Shown here piece by piece: positions 1 through 12,416 of a stretch of 64,000 bases of DNA. Below the pieces are notes generated by a model. That model had not been told where the DNA came from and made no database searches. It saw only the letters and a list, made by a program, of their open reading frames with translations. Source of the DNA: Clonostachys chloroleuca (taxonomy: Eukaryota > Ascomycota > Sordariomycetes > Hypocreales > Bionectriaceae); contig JBANAY010000003.1 in NCBI GenBank assembly GCA_037952775.1, positions 34,162,001 through 34,226,000 of the forward strand, written 5' to 3'. Position 1 is the stretch's first letter. Each line of letters begins with the position of its first letter. Made by a program: the position numbers and the translations under genes.

Positions 1-3000
1 CCTCGAGCTTCGTTATTCCCGCCGAGGAACTCTCGACCGGCCTGGAGTCTGAAGCACAAGACGACAGGGGTGGGTTCAATTCCAAGAATTCCGAAACGGA
101 GAATAAGAAAGCTAAAGAAATCGAGTCTGAGGAAACACAGGACCCCGAATCGACCGCCCTATCGGAACCGGACGCGAACTCATCTCGACCGCAAGATGAC
201 GCATACCGGACAATAGAACCTTACTCAATAATCCCCTCGGATGCCGTGTCGGACCCTTCCCAAGTTTCCAACCCAAATCCTGTTGAAGAGAGTACCGGGG
301 TTGCTGGGTTGTCTAAAAAAGAAAGGAAGAGATTGAAACAGTTGAAGGACAAGGAAATGGCATCTGGCGTTTTTGACGAGGGAAATTCCAATGAAGACAG
401 CCAAGTTGGCGAATCTTCCTCTGTATCTGAAGCGAAAAGAAATGAAACGGTTATGAATGATGAAACGTCAAAAGGAGACGAGACAATATCAAAGTCCGCC
501 ACATTTGACCTTGGCGATAAATCTTCACCTGCTGAAGAGCCTGAGCCTACAACTCTTGGTGATATGCCCGTTGGAGAGCAGGACACTGGACTTCCCAGTA
601 CTTCTCAACAAGATGTCTTGAGCGACGGGCCTCCTAAAGGGGCTGCTCATGCTACCAATGAGAGCCAATCTCCTATGGATTTGGAAACTTCAGACCCTGA
701 AGCGAGGGCTGCTGGCCCCCAAGCTCAAGAAAAGAACTTGCATGCCTATCAAGAACCGGGGGACGATGTGTCTATAACACAGCCGGAACCCCAGCCTGAT
801 GCTGACACTGAAGCCAACCCACAGCTTATCGTAGAGGAACTCCCTGAGAGGAATTTGTCATCCGTTGATGAGGCTGTTGCAGTTGAGGAAGAAGCTCTCG
901 AGGATCTAGACAAACCTCTTAGTAAGAAGGAAAAGAAGAAGAGGAAGAAAGCTCAAGCCGCAGCGCTGGCAGTAGCAACAGCAGCAAGAGTAGCGGCGAT
1001 TACACCTTCGGATTCAGGAGCCCCCGATGCGCCAGAAGCACAACATGAGGTAGAAGAGGGCCCCAGGGAACTCCACGAGACAACTTCGTTGAAAGAATCT
1101 ATTCCAGATTCTCTCAACATTCCTATCGAGACTGAGAGTGCAGCTTCTCCTTCACAGCCTGAAATGTCACAATCTGAGGAGGCACCTCCGGCCACCACTG
1201 AAACCGAGCCTGCAGTCGCAGTTGAGCCGGTAATCGAAGAGGAGCCGAGTGTTGAGTCCAAAAAGAGCAAGAAGAAGAAAAAGCAGAAGAAATCTAAAGA
1301 GTCTGCCTTGGACACCGAAAGTCAAGCGACAATCTCTACGGATGCTGAAGGACTCCTCGAGAAGGCTTATGCGCGACCTGAAGAGGAAGTAACTCGCTCC
1401 GCGGAGCCTATAACTATGCCCTTTTTAGATTCTACAGTAGTTGAGCAAGCGGAAGAACCCCGAGAAAAGGACAAATCTGGTGATAATGAAGCATCTGCGG
1501 GATATGGCTCTAGGAGAGATCCTCTGACGGACCAACCTTCTACGGATTTAGCTGGCACTGGTTCTGGGATAAATGAGTCTGCTGAAGCTGTCAAAGAACT
1601 TCTCGCAGCAACAGAGGAATCGACCCAGCCGCCTCAAGAGCCTGTCGGACGATCGGAAGCGCTTGAAAATGTCAGGGAATCAACAGAGGTGTTGAACGAC
1701 CCTTCATTGGGCGAAGGCGATTCTACTACAAAGCCGGCCAGTCAGGCCTTGGAGATGGGAGGTGACACGCTCGTTAGTGCGGAAAAAGATGAAGGGGTAC
1801 AAAATAGCTCTGATTTAAAGGAGCTACCCACCGAATTGGAGCATGCTTCCGACGAGCCACCTCCATTTAAATCTACAGCGACTACGGATGCTACTGCTGA
1901 AAGCCTACAGGCAGATGACTCTGCGTTCCCTCTCGAGGATGGGATTCCAAAGGAAGACAAGCAAGATACTTTAGCTTCGGGGCCTGAGGCCATCGTTGCG
2001 CCAGAGCATGTGGTAACACAACCTGAAGCCAGGCCCGAAGAGAAATCCTCGGAAGACTTACCTCTTGAATTGGCATCCGATTCTCCAGCGGATGCACCAC
2101 AGACCGCGGAAACGGAAAACTCGCCGAGAAAAATTGATGAAAGCACAGCGTTGGCTTCCAAAGATTCCTCAATTGGCCAGACTGTAGAAACGCAAGAACT
2201 CCCCAGCGTTTCAGGCCTGTCTAAGAAGGAAAAGAAGAAAAAGAAGACGGAGGCCAGAGCCAAGGCGTTGATTGCTGAATCTGTTCCTGACCCTGTACCC
2301 GAGCCTACCGCAGAGCCTGCCACTGAGCCTGGGCCTACGTTGGCATTGGAGAATGAGACTGGAGAAACCTTATCTGAAACTCAGCCTTCCGCCGAGGTGG
2401 TGAAAGTGGTAGAGGAAAACACGCCCGATTCGCGACTGGTAACAGAGAAGGATGACAGCGTCACCGAGCAGCTCTCACCAAAAGCTACGGGAGAGATCGA
2501 GGCGAGGGTGCCTGAGATTGAAGTGCAAAAAGAAATTGAGGCTATCAAAGCCTCTGAATCCATTGATGTCGCCGAGAATAAGGGTCTTTCCAAAAAAGAG
2601 AGGAGAAGAAAGAAGAAGAAGAGCAATCAAAGTTTGCTGCCCTCGGTGAAGAACAGACCACAGAAAGATCAATGGATTTAGAGGCGGTAATTGAATCTGC
2701 TGGTGGCCAATCCGGTGCTACTGCTGAATCAGGTGCCAATGAAGAGCGTCAAGATCCAGGTTCCTCACCAGGAGATCCCATGGATAGTATGCCTGTCCAA
2801 TCTGCACCAATTCTCCGGTCCAACGAAAAGGATGACGAGGCACCCGAGGCCGATGGCAAAATGGGCGACACTTCGAGAGTTTTCGGCAGTAAGGAACTCA
2901 GCGAACAGTTGCTAGCTCCCGCCAAAGATATCGAAACTATCGATGAGTCAAGTCTCGTTTTTCAAGACACGCCATCCGGAGTTGTAGAGACTCGCGAAAT

Positions 3001-6000
3001 TCCCTCGACCAGTCAAGAAGACGTTCAAGAAGAGGAAAAAGCGTCGGCTGACGACCGGGACAAGCTGGGAGGTTTAAGTACTGAGGTTCCAAGCCAACCC
3101 ACCCCGGAGGAGGTGCCCAAGACTGTCGACACCGACAAGTCAGATGCAGCCGAGCCCAACAATTTTCCAGAGTTGGAAGTGCCAGTTGTACAAGACTCCG
3201 CACTGGCTACCAGGGATGAAGCGCCTAATGCAGCTTCACCGCCTGTGGGTCCAGAATCTCGCATGCAAGAAGACCATGATGACAAAACTTCTTCGTCTAT
3301 GACAGGGTTGTCAAGGAAGGAAAAGAAGAAGCTGAGGAAGAAGGCCAAGACGTTGGGCTTGCCTGATCCATTTTTAGAAGCCCCAGAATCTCAGAAAGAA
3401 ACCTCCACAGTCCTGGGCACCCAGGCTTCTGAGCTTGAGATAGGACCAGACGTGGAAGCCAGCAAAGCTCCCGAGCCAGAGGCCTCGAGAGAAGTGCAGG
3501 ATCAGATAGAAAGCAGCCGACTAGATGCTACCCTGACATCCGAGCCAATCCCGGAAGAGCCGGAGGATCGTCCAGCCGGAAGTCCGGACGTTGTAGAAAA
3601 TGATGCCCCTGTGCAGATCGGATTGCCGGAGCAATCGTTCCCGCCTTTAGCTGATACGACTGGACAAGTCGAACGCCAGGGACCTGAGTCGGCTGCGAAT
3701 CCAACATTAGGCAATGAGCAGCAGGCAAATGAGGTTGAGACTGTTTTGGATGACCCTACCCCCAAAGAAGTACAGGCCAGTGGCACAAATGAAAGTGCTG
3801 AGCCTCTCGAGTTCACTCCAATTGCGCCTCAAGGGGATGAAGAAAAGCAAGAGCCTGTGCAAGACGAGCTAGAGGCCGACTCAGCGAGCGATGCTAAGCA
3901 GCTGGACTCGAACATACATCTGTCTCTCGAGACACCCACGGCGCCTGTCTACCAAGAACAACCGCAAGGAGACCGTGAACCGGAGTTAGCAGAGCCGTCG
4001 AAGAAGTTGTCGAAGAAGGAAAAAAGAGAGTTGAAAAAACAGGCACTTCTGGCTAGTGCAGGAGCCGTTGATGCTACTCCCGACTTTCCCATTGTTGAAT
4101 CCCAACCGATCCTTGAACCCTCGATCGAGCCCAGTGTTGAGAATCAACCTTCTGTTAACTATGGACAAGTAGTCGAGGCTATCCCTCGCTCAGAGGAGGA
4201 CTCTGAGGCTCTATCACCAACTGAAAAGTCTAAGGAGGACAAGAAGAAGGGGAAGAAATCTGCTCTAGCGGCAGCGGCAGCGACGGCAGGGACTATGGTC
4301 ACTTCCCAGTCACAAGACACAGCACCCCAAGAGACACTAGACATCCGTGCCGATAATGACCGGTCCCTTAGTGTGGAAGCTGCGCCTGCTATCGATGAGC
4401 CTATGCCAGATGTCCCCGCCAGTGTACCGGCTGACAAAGCCTCTCTGGAATTTACACCTTCTGGTGCCACTCGTCAAATGCCCTATGAGCTAAATTTGGA
4501 GCAGAATGACAAACATGGTGGAGAGAAGGTTCAAGGCTCCAAAGAATTCCACCATATTGGCGTTCCTGAAGCATTCAATGTTCAAGCCACCCAAACCGAT
4601 GCAGCCGTTGACACTTTAGACGTGCAGCCCAGTGAGGCCCTTCAGAGCGAGCCTGAGCTACAAGATGCAAGAGAATCTGAGTATCGGCCTCACCTCGAAG
4701 AGCAGTCTCGTGAAGTTGGTGATCTGTCAAAAGTGTCAGAGCCTCAGCTTGAGTCACCAGGTGACCAGCTCCAGGACCAGCCCGATGTTGAGACGTTAAC
4801 AGGGACTTTCCCCACCATTGACAAGGCCCTGGGGGAAGTGGGTGTTATAGAAGGAATAGAATCAACTAGGGAGTTTCTTGACTCAGAGATGGCTCCCCAA
4901 CCGGCGGCGACGCTCGAAGATACTACGGAGCTCAGCCTGCCTCAGCCTCAGCTTCATATTGACGTTGAACCAGTTCTTGCGGAATCTCACGAAGTTCCAA
5001 GGAGTGTCGAAGAATCGACAGTCAGCAACATGGATACTCAGCAAACAAAATCAGTACAACATGTTGATGCTTTAGAACGGGATGGTGGCGTCTTGGAGGA
5101 CGCAGTGAGGGAAGGACCGCAAAGGCTCGGGGAGGAAACCGAATCGGCAAAGTCGAATAAGAAGAAGCAAAAGAAGGACAAGGGTAAAGACAAACAGGCG
5201 TTGACTTCAACTTTCGAGATGTCGATGCCAGACCCTGCAACTTCAATCAAAACTACGGTCCCGGATCAGACAGAAGAGTCTTTGCGAGTAGAGAATAAGG
5301 CATCGATGGAGGTTGATATATCAAAACCTCTGGAAGATGTTGCTTTGAAAGGGCTACCTTCAGCAGGGGCTGTTTCACAAGATATCACCCCTGTTCATAT
5401 GGCTGTGCCTGAGGATGTCCGTGGGACGACCTTCCCTGGCCAGTCAGCAACTTCTGAAAGGGATATCTTGGATGTTGACATCCACCGCAAGACGTCATCT
5501 CCACCGAGAACTCCCAAGTCCCCAACAAGGCCTCTTTCTAATTTGCCTAAAGCAACCTCGCCAACAAAAGGTCCCGAGCAACCTCCAAGCACTGAAACGA
5601 AGGAAGAAGGCCTGGAGAAGACTTTAGCTTCTGCTGCTTCTGCGGCGGCGGCCGCAACTGCAAGTGGCTTTTCATTTTTGGCTGGACGATTCGGTGGATG
5701 GGGCAATCAAAAGAAGGAAGAGAAACCCGAGGTAGTGGATAAGAGGACTCCACGGGAGAAGAATGTTGTTGCACATGACGATCATTCCTCCTCGAAGGGT
5801 GTTGAGAAAAAAAGGTCCGAGAACAAGATGATGGTAAAAAGACCGGGGATCATTCGAGTCGAAAACCTACTGAGGTCAAAGACTCACTGACAGAGAAGCT
5901 TTCGCTTGCCGCGAAAGAAAGCGATGATTTTTGGAAGAGCCACGACGACCATGTTATTGTCAAGGGCAAGGGAAAAGCAAAATTGGAGACCTCGATTTCA

Positions 6001-8794
6001 AGAGACATCGATGATTCCAAATCAACGAAGAGCGGTTCTAAAGGAAAGGAAATTGAGAAGGAAGGTGTCAAAGAAAAACCTCCTTCAGGCCGTAGGGACA
6101 CAGCCGGACTTCTACGACGTGAACCTGATACAAAACAGCCTGCCGGTAAACTCTTTGAAGAAGACACACATGCAACATCGACGTTAGGACGAGGATTCGG
6201 TTCTACTTTTGTTGATACCAGGGCATCCCCTACTCATTCATTACCCGTTGTGCAGGAGGTGCCAGAGGTAGAGATGGAGACGAGAAGAAAGGCCCCCAGA
6301 ACACCGGTGGCCAACCGTGACAGTGGGTATGGGGCCGAGGTAGAGACAACACCGGAGCCCCGGCATCGAAGCCACATGCTGGCTGATGAAAAGCAGAGAG
6401 ACAGTGGTGTCCATACTGATGAAAGTGAAGCCCCTAAGATATCGCGGGCCGCTACGATGACTCCTGATACCGGGAGGAGGAAGCTGGGACGGCCGTCTTA
6501 TGGCACCCCTGTACTGGAGGAGCCCGTGACTACGAGGGTGACTCCAGATCCGGAGAAGAAGAGGGCCAGGGCCGAACCGGTAACACCACTGGAGAAGGGC
6601 GAGCCTTCACCGCTACGATTACAAAAGATGAGATCAGGTCCTTCATTACGACCGAGCTCGAGTCGGCGAAGGCTCGGTGAAGCTGTTGGCTCCTCATCAC
6701 CATCACTACGAAGGTTAGACTCCCGAGACCTGCGTTCACCTTCACCGGCGAGCGCACTGAAATCGCCTTCGCCCAGCTCGCCCCCATCCCTGCTCCCAGC
6801 GGCCGGGGTGGCAGCAGCAGCAGCACTAGGCGTTGGCGCCATGGCGGGAGCGTTGAGAAGCACAGGGTCACCCGACGAGGCGATGAGGGGCCGACGCAGC
6901 GTGTCAGACAACAGCAGCTATCAAAGGCGAGCGACGGCGCAGCGAGAGTCGCCTCAGAGTGCTGGCTCGGCCGAAAGCGGACCACGGAGATCGGCGTCCA
7001 ACACCAGCCTCGTGCGAAAACACACGCCTGAGCCACTCAAGTTTCGGCCTGAAACCCCAGGCATCCAGGGAGTGCGGTCCACCCCCACTCCACCGCCGTC
7101 TCTTCGGCGAGTCGACAAGCGCGTGAGCGGTGACCTTCGCGCACTCCGCCAACAAAACAACTCGACTCCCGTCGCCAACGAGCGCCGTGTCCGCACCAAG
7201 GACATGGGCGATGTTTACGTGAGTAATATAATTCCCTTATTGAGATGATAGCCCTACCCCCCTCTGCATGCCGCCCGACGGTGTCGCTGCTGGCGATGGC
7301 CGTCGGTGCCCAACCACCAAAACAAACAGCAAGCTGACGATCCACCTCCAGGATGGCGTTGGGGAGGGCCGCATTGGCTCGCCTCGTTCGCCCACCCGGC
7401 CCCACAGCATGCGTCGCCGCCAAAGCATGCAGGTCCTCGAGCTTGAGTCTCGAGTTGAGCAATTGATTGCTGAGAACCGACAATTGACAGAGGCCCGCGA
7501 GCAAGCCGAGCAGGGCCTCACATACCGCAGCACCTCGGTCCTGGCCGAACGCGACGCCCAGATCGAGTCCCTCAAACAGTCGCTGCAGTTTCTACAGAAC
7601 GAGGTCTCGCGCCTGACCGAAGTCAACGATGGCCTTACAAGTGCTAATGCCGAGCTCGCCCACAAGGACAAGACACGCTACGCTGACCTCGAGGTTCGTC
7701 ATGCAGACGTCACCCGTGAGCTCGACTTGGCTCGCGGCTCCCAGAATGCCTTTCAACAAACCATCGAAGACAAAGATGCGGAGATCGCCGATCTGCGTGC
7801 TCAGCTTGAATCTGCCAAAGAACAAATCCGCGAGATGCAACGACAGATTCTCGAATCTAAGTCTTCTGATGCAGAGTTCTTAAATCTTCGCGATGAAGAC
7901 CACTTTGACCATCGCTGCCAACAGCTGTGCTCCCACGTCCAGCAATGGGTTCTTCGCTTCTCCAAATTTTCCGATATGCGAGCTTGTCGCCTGACGAGCG
8001 AAATCAATGATGAGAAAACCATTGATCGACTTGACAATGCTGTTCTCGATGGCTCTGATGTCGATAGATACCTCAGCGACCGAGTCAAACGACGAGACAT
8101 CTTCATGTCCATGACGATGAACATGGTGTGGGAATTTGTCTTCACTCGATACCTCTTCGGCATGGATCGAGAACAGCGACAAAAGCTCAAGTCTCTTGAA
8201 AAAATGCTTACTGAGGTTGGCCCTCCGCAGGCCGTACGCCAATGGCGTGCCGTTACTTTGACCCTGCTGTCCAGGCGGGACACGTTTAAACACCAGCGGG
8301 ATCAGGACACGGAAGCCGTGGTTCAGGCCATCTTCCAGACTCTAAGCAGGATTCTGCCACCTCCAGGCAACTTGGAATCCCAGATTCAGTCTCAGCTTCG
8401 TCGTGTCCTCCGAGAGGCAGTTGACCTGTCAATCGAAATGCGTACTCAGAAGGCTGAGTACATGATGCTGCCACCGCTGCAGCCTGAATATGATGCGGAC
8501 GGCGAATTGTCCGCTACTGTTCAGTTTAACGCCTCTATGATGAACGACCGCAATAGCAAAGGCCTCGCCAATGACGAGCTGGAGGCCGAGGGGGCTATTG
8601 TTCGAGTTGTTCTCTTCCCTCTTGTTGTCAAGAAGGGTGATGATGAAGGTGTTGGAGATGATGAGATAGTTGTGTGCCCAGCCCAGGTGATTGTGGCTGG
8701 CGACAACAGACATAACTTTGCTGGCTCGAGCGAGCTCGGAGGTGCATCCCTTGGTGCACGCAGTCGCTTGAGTGTTGTCACCGATAAAAGTTAA
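1..8794 (+). CDS. Giant involucrin-repeat protein, 3' part (5' end outside window)
   Basis: The reading frame is open from the first base, so the start lies upstream; about 2,880 residues are visible. The protein is very rich in Glu, Pro, Ser, Thr and Lys. Nine basic modules of the type LSKKEKKK recur (near nt 310, 915, 1260, 2216, 2584, 3307, 4007, 4230 and 5155), separated by long acidic linkers. The last 500 residues are different: Ser/Arg-rich, then a coiled coil (after LELESRVEQL, nt 7436 on) and a folded C-terminal region ending at 8794. One intron, 7219-7351, has donor GTGAGT and a GCTGAC branch point, and joins ..MGDVY to DGVGEG.. in phase 0. Two single-base frame breaks interrupt the frame: near 2608-2625 in an AAG tract and at the A7 run 5807-5813. 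Each is repaired by one added A. The architecture matches proteins annotated in Sordariomycetes as involucrin repeat proteins; the function is not established. The gene is probably intact in the organism. Confidence 0.85.
7219..7351 (+). other. Intron of the involucrin-repeat gene
   Basis: A 133-nt intron with donor GTGAGT, branch point GCTGAC (7333-7338) and acceptor CAG. It changes reading frame and carries stop codons in the upstream frame, so it must be spliced for the coiled-coil C-terminus to be made. Confidence 0.85.
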
Positions 8795-9480
8795 CGCCTA
8801 TGTTGAGGCGGAACGATATGCTGCATATTAGCTGTATGAAGGTATGAGAGAAATATATTAATGGTGGCGGTTAGCATCGTTAATCTGTGAATGTTGGATT
8901 GATTTTGGGGTTTATCGGGACATTATTTTCAAGGTATTTATTACGAGGATTGGGAAGGTTGGGCGGATCATTGGAAAGAGGCGAATTGCTTATTAGGACG
9001 ATATCCTTGGGGAAACCTTTTCCCCTTTTCATTTTGTTGGTTGGATTTGTTCATTTTCTTTATTTCTATCAACTCCTTACGCGAGTTTACCATCTCTCTG
9101 TTCCTTTCTTTTCTCAATTATGTTGTCTGTCTTTTCGATGGCGCGCATTTAATAGCCTTGATCTGTCTGCATTTCTTTTCATCACATGCTCTTTTTTCTT
9201 ATCATTTTCGTAATTGGACAGGGTTGGACGAATGATTACCAGTTTAGATTCTATAACGACCATTTCTTTGAATGACGAAAATATATCGTTCCTACTTGAT
9301 AAATCTTAGATAAGTCTTAGCCAGATGAGTGATAATAATGTGTTTGATGTTCACGATAATCAGTTCGGTCATGGCCGGTAATCATCATGAACCACGACTT
9401 AACCATTTAATTTGTCTCAATATTTGGGATTTTTTTTTATTCCTGACATGAATCTTCTATATAGTTTATTTATAACATAT
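8795..9480. other. Convergent intergenic region
   Basis: AT-rich 686-bp region between the 3' ends of the involucrin-repeat gene and the next, minus-strand gene. It probably holds both 3' UTRs. I see no gene in it. Confidence 0.6.
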
Positions 9481-11586
9481 TTATCTTCTTTTTGCCTTTA
9501 TTGCTTCCTCTAGACTGACAGTGGCTTGTTTCTGCCATGAGGCTATGATGATGCTACAATCATGAGCAACTTGTACCCCAAGGCTGGGAGCAACAATGTT
9601 CGCGATGTAATGTTGCAAACGTCCCACTGGTGCAGGCTGCCCTTTCTTCAGGCTTTTCATAACAACGTTTGTCATGGAACGGAGGACCTGGTCCGTCGGC
9701 CGACCGGACAGTTCGCTTTGATATCGGATGCAGCGGGACACTCCGCGAAAGGCCATGCGATCGGTCAGCTCTGGGGCCTTCTCGTACCAGAGAGCAATCT
9801 TGTCTACCAGGTCCATCAGCTCCCGCCTGGTGCGCCTGATGCGCTTGTCACTAATGGGGGGCGCGGCACTGGCCTCGGCAGATGTGGGCTTCCGGGGCAT
9901 GATTCTGCTCTTCTCGTCCTTCAGGGCCTCCCAGAATCTGAGCGAGGGGAGGAGCGGGTTGGAGACGATGCCCCTGATCACCATCAACGTGTCCTGTACG
10001 ACGAAGGGGCTGGGCTTCCGCGAGAGGACGATGAGCTTCTCGAAGACACGGATATCCCATTTGAGGGCGCCCAGGTGGCACCAAAGGCTCGTCAGGCCAA
10101 CGCGGCCTCTCGAGTCCATGACCATTCCAGCTAGGGTCAGCCAGTCGTTTTCCCGGTAGCCACGGCGCACCACCTGACGGGTAAAGTGCGTGTATGATCT
10201 TGCCTCCAGGCATTCATCGGCAAACATTCTTGCCGATGTAAGAAGCAAGGTTTGTTGATCGTCTGGCCGTTGGTCAGATCCCAAGTAGGAATTGACAGCC
10301 TGTTCGAATCCGGAAAATGACATTTCGATGTAGTGTGCCTTGAAAAACATCCACCAGAATCGGTATTCATAATTGAGGCCGGCATGGAATGTCTCGGCAA
10401 CGATAGACTCGACCTTCTGGCCGATGGCTTCTCGCATGTGAGGCTCGAAAAACTGCATCACCTGGGCAAGTTCCGCGAGATTCTGCAGCTTGGCTTGGTT
10501 CGTGGGTGCCAGCACTATTGACCGGATCAAGTCGTAGAGCACCGTTGCAAGCCGGTCAACAGGCAGCAGGTTTCTGTCCATGGGCTCTGCCTTTTCGATT
10601 ATCAGTGCCAGAGTTCGGAAGCCAGCACCTTTTGCTGTCGCCGCAAGCGCATCGTTCAGGACCGCCTCCCATGCTTCTCTATAATCATCTCTGCGATGCT
10701 CCTTGGCTCGCCACTTGGAGAGCGTGCTAAGGACGGCACTTCGGACTTGCAAGACGATGTTGTGAGCAAGGGGTTTCTCGGGGATGTGTGCCATGGTGGC
10801 CGTATCCAGAGGTCTCATAGTTGCAAGAAGTTCTTCTGTTGTAATATCGTGGGACCTGATCCTCCTAACTAGGTTCTTGCAAAATTTGCCTCTCACTGAC
10901 CGCAGGGACTCTTTTGTAATATTTTCCAGCCCCAGTATGGCAGATCGTAGTTGCTGTAATTCTGTATAAATGGTGGCCGGATCGTCTAAAGGTACAGTGA
11001 TCGATTGCTCAACTATTGGTGAGTCGACTGCTGGTGACTCGACTGCTGCCATTGAGTCGAGGACTGCTGTTGAGTCTATTGTTGCTGATGAGTCGACTAC
11101 CGCCGATGAGTTGAGAAGTTCTGGTGAGTCCGCTACTGCTGGTGAGTCGACTACTGCCGATGAGTTGAGGACATCTGAAGGCGGGTCGAGGAATGGCTTA
11201 TCCATATTCGAATTTTCGAGCCACCGAAGTAGCTTCCCACTGAGATTTTTTACACTAATTTCGGCATTATGCTTGCGTCGAGTCTCGGGCGTCGTAGGAG
11301 GTTCCCATTGCCACTCCTTCGGGTCGTTCATAACCTCAAAATGCCAGGAAGGATTGTATGTGGGGGGTTCCGCCATCATGCCCGTCATGTGGCGCTTCCC
11401 CAGCAGCCGGCGTCTCTCGATGGGCCCCTTCTGAGAGCTCGAGAAGCGACAGAAGCCGACGGGCCTGCGTTGCTGGGCCTCAATAGTTCGGCACGTCGCG
11501 AGGTTGAGCAGCTTTGCGGCGACCTGGGGGGCAGATGGCTGCCGTCGGGTCGGGCGACGACATCGCGCCGCGGGTCCTAGAGGCAT
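9481..11586 (-). CDS. Unknown protein, probably mitochondrial, 701 aa
   Basis: A single uninterrupted 701-codon frame, so it is well supported as a gene although I do not recognise the family. The N-terminus is Arg/Ala-rich, lacks acidic residues for about 35 positions and runs into RFSSSQ, as expected for a mitochondrial presequence. Residues about 135-190 form a degenerate short repeat (DSPAV, DSSAT, DSTAV types). The remaining C-terminal 500 residues are helical-looking, with repeated Arg/Leu-rich segments, and could be a helical-repeat (PPR-like) RNA-binding protein; that is only an inference from composition and predicted location. It is divergent from the Inp2-like gene on the other side of an 830-bp intergenic region. 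Confidence 0.75.
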   Translation of the reverse strand: MPLGPAARCRRPTRRQPSAPQVAAKLLNLATCRTIEAQQRRPVGFCRFSSSQKGPIERRRLLGKRHMTGMMAEPPTYNPSWHFEVMNDPKEWQWEPPTTPETRRKHNAEISVKNLSGKLLRWLENSNMDKPFLDPPSDVLNSSAVVDSPAVADSPELLNSSAVVDSSATIDSTAVLDSMAAVESPAVDSPIVEQSITVPLDDPATIYTELQQLRSAILGLENITKESLRSVRGKFCKNLVRRIRSHDITTEELLATMRPLDTATMAHIPEKPLAHNIVLQVRSAVLSTLSKWRAKEHRRDDYREAWEAVLNDALAATAKGAGFRTLALIIEKAEPMDRNLLPVDRLATVLYDLIRSIVLAPTNQAKLQNLAELAQVMQFFEPHMREAIGQKVESIVAETFHAGLNYEYRFWWMFFKAHYIEMSFSGFEQAVNSYLGSDQRPDDQQTLLLTSARMFADECLEARSYTHFTRQVVRRGYRENDWLTLAGMVMDSRGRVGLTSLWCHLGALKWDIRVFEKLIVLSRKPSPFVVQDTLMVIRGIVSNPLLPSLRFWEALKDEKSRIMPRKPTSAEASAAPPISDKRIRRTRRELMDLVDKIALWYEKAPELTDRMAFRGVSRCIRYQSELSGRPTDQVLRSMTNVVMKSLKKGQPAPVGRLQHYIANIVAPSLGVQVAHDCSIIIASWQKQATVSLEEAIKAKRR
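11010..11170. repeat. Coding minisatellite in the unknown mitochondrial gene
   Basis: The minus strand encodes a run of short degenerate units, D-S-x-A-V/T, with the DNA word GAGTCGACT and variants (on + strand) recurring several times. It inserts a Ser/Val/Ala/Asp-rich linker between the presequence region and the rest of the protein. Confidence 0.7.
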
Positions 11587-12416
11587 TGGCCTAGGCCGCT
11601 GCTATCGATGAGCGCAATTCGTGTTCTTCTAGCAATTAGATCGTCGACGAGAGGGATATCGTCAGTGTTGCCGGTGTTTCAGTCCCGTTCCGGGTCGTCC
11701 ATGAGCTTTAATCGTGTCGCTGCTTTCTCAGGCTCCGCCAGCCAATAACTGGGGTTGCATTATTACGACGCTACTAACATACCTACCTAGGTACTTAATT
11801 CCCAGGAAGAGCTCGGGGAATATATTTTCCGGGATGTGGCTGGAGCACGGTTCGAGTGACGCGTGCGGCTCACATGCCGGACCGAGCCACAGTTAGAGCC
11901 ACCTGGCCACCTTCCCGAACCACTGGCGACTGCGCGGTCGACTAGTCCTCATTGGGCCTGAAGACCCGGGGCCACCCCAGACGCATGTGCAATGCCCTTT
12001 GTTATGCAATTTCCTGATGCAGGTGCTGGACGCAGGAAGGAGTGACCTCCTAATATGTATCTAGTAATACAGCTTGGCGACACACTAATCAGCTCGTTTT
12101 CTGGCACTTGGGTGTCGAAGATAAGCGAAGGAATCGCTGACGCCGATGTGAAAAGGGACCTTGTTTGTTGTTGGTCTAACTCAACGCTCGGGCTCCTCAG
12201 GGCAAACGGCCGGTGTATAACGTGCGACTCCGCATTCCTTTTGCTACTTTGACATCACTGCTCCGTTCTTCGCAATCGCCACCAACGCTCCGGAGCAGAC
12301 AATTATTCATGCTGTCGACTTGGGGACCTCCAGCTCGCTTCAAGAGTCGATGGCAGGCGAGTTTTGATTCACTCCTCGACCATTTCCCCTTTGCAACTTT
12401 GATCAACGCCTTCGAG
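11587..12416. other. Divergent intergenic region
   Basis: 830 bp between two divergent genes, serving as promoter for both. It contains one ACGCGT at 11859-11864 and a TACCTAGGTA-like word near 11783. No gene seen. Confidence 0.5.

Noticed and set aside
5800..5820. Programmed minus-one frameshift at the A7 run
   Set aside because: The heptamer phase does not match X XXY YYZ, and similar breaks at G- and C-runs in unrelated genes point to sequence error.
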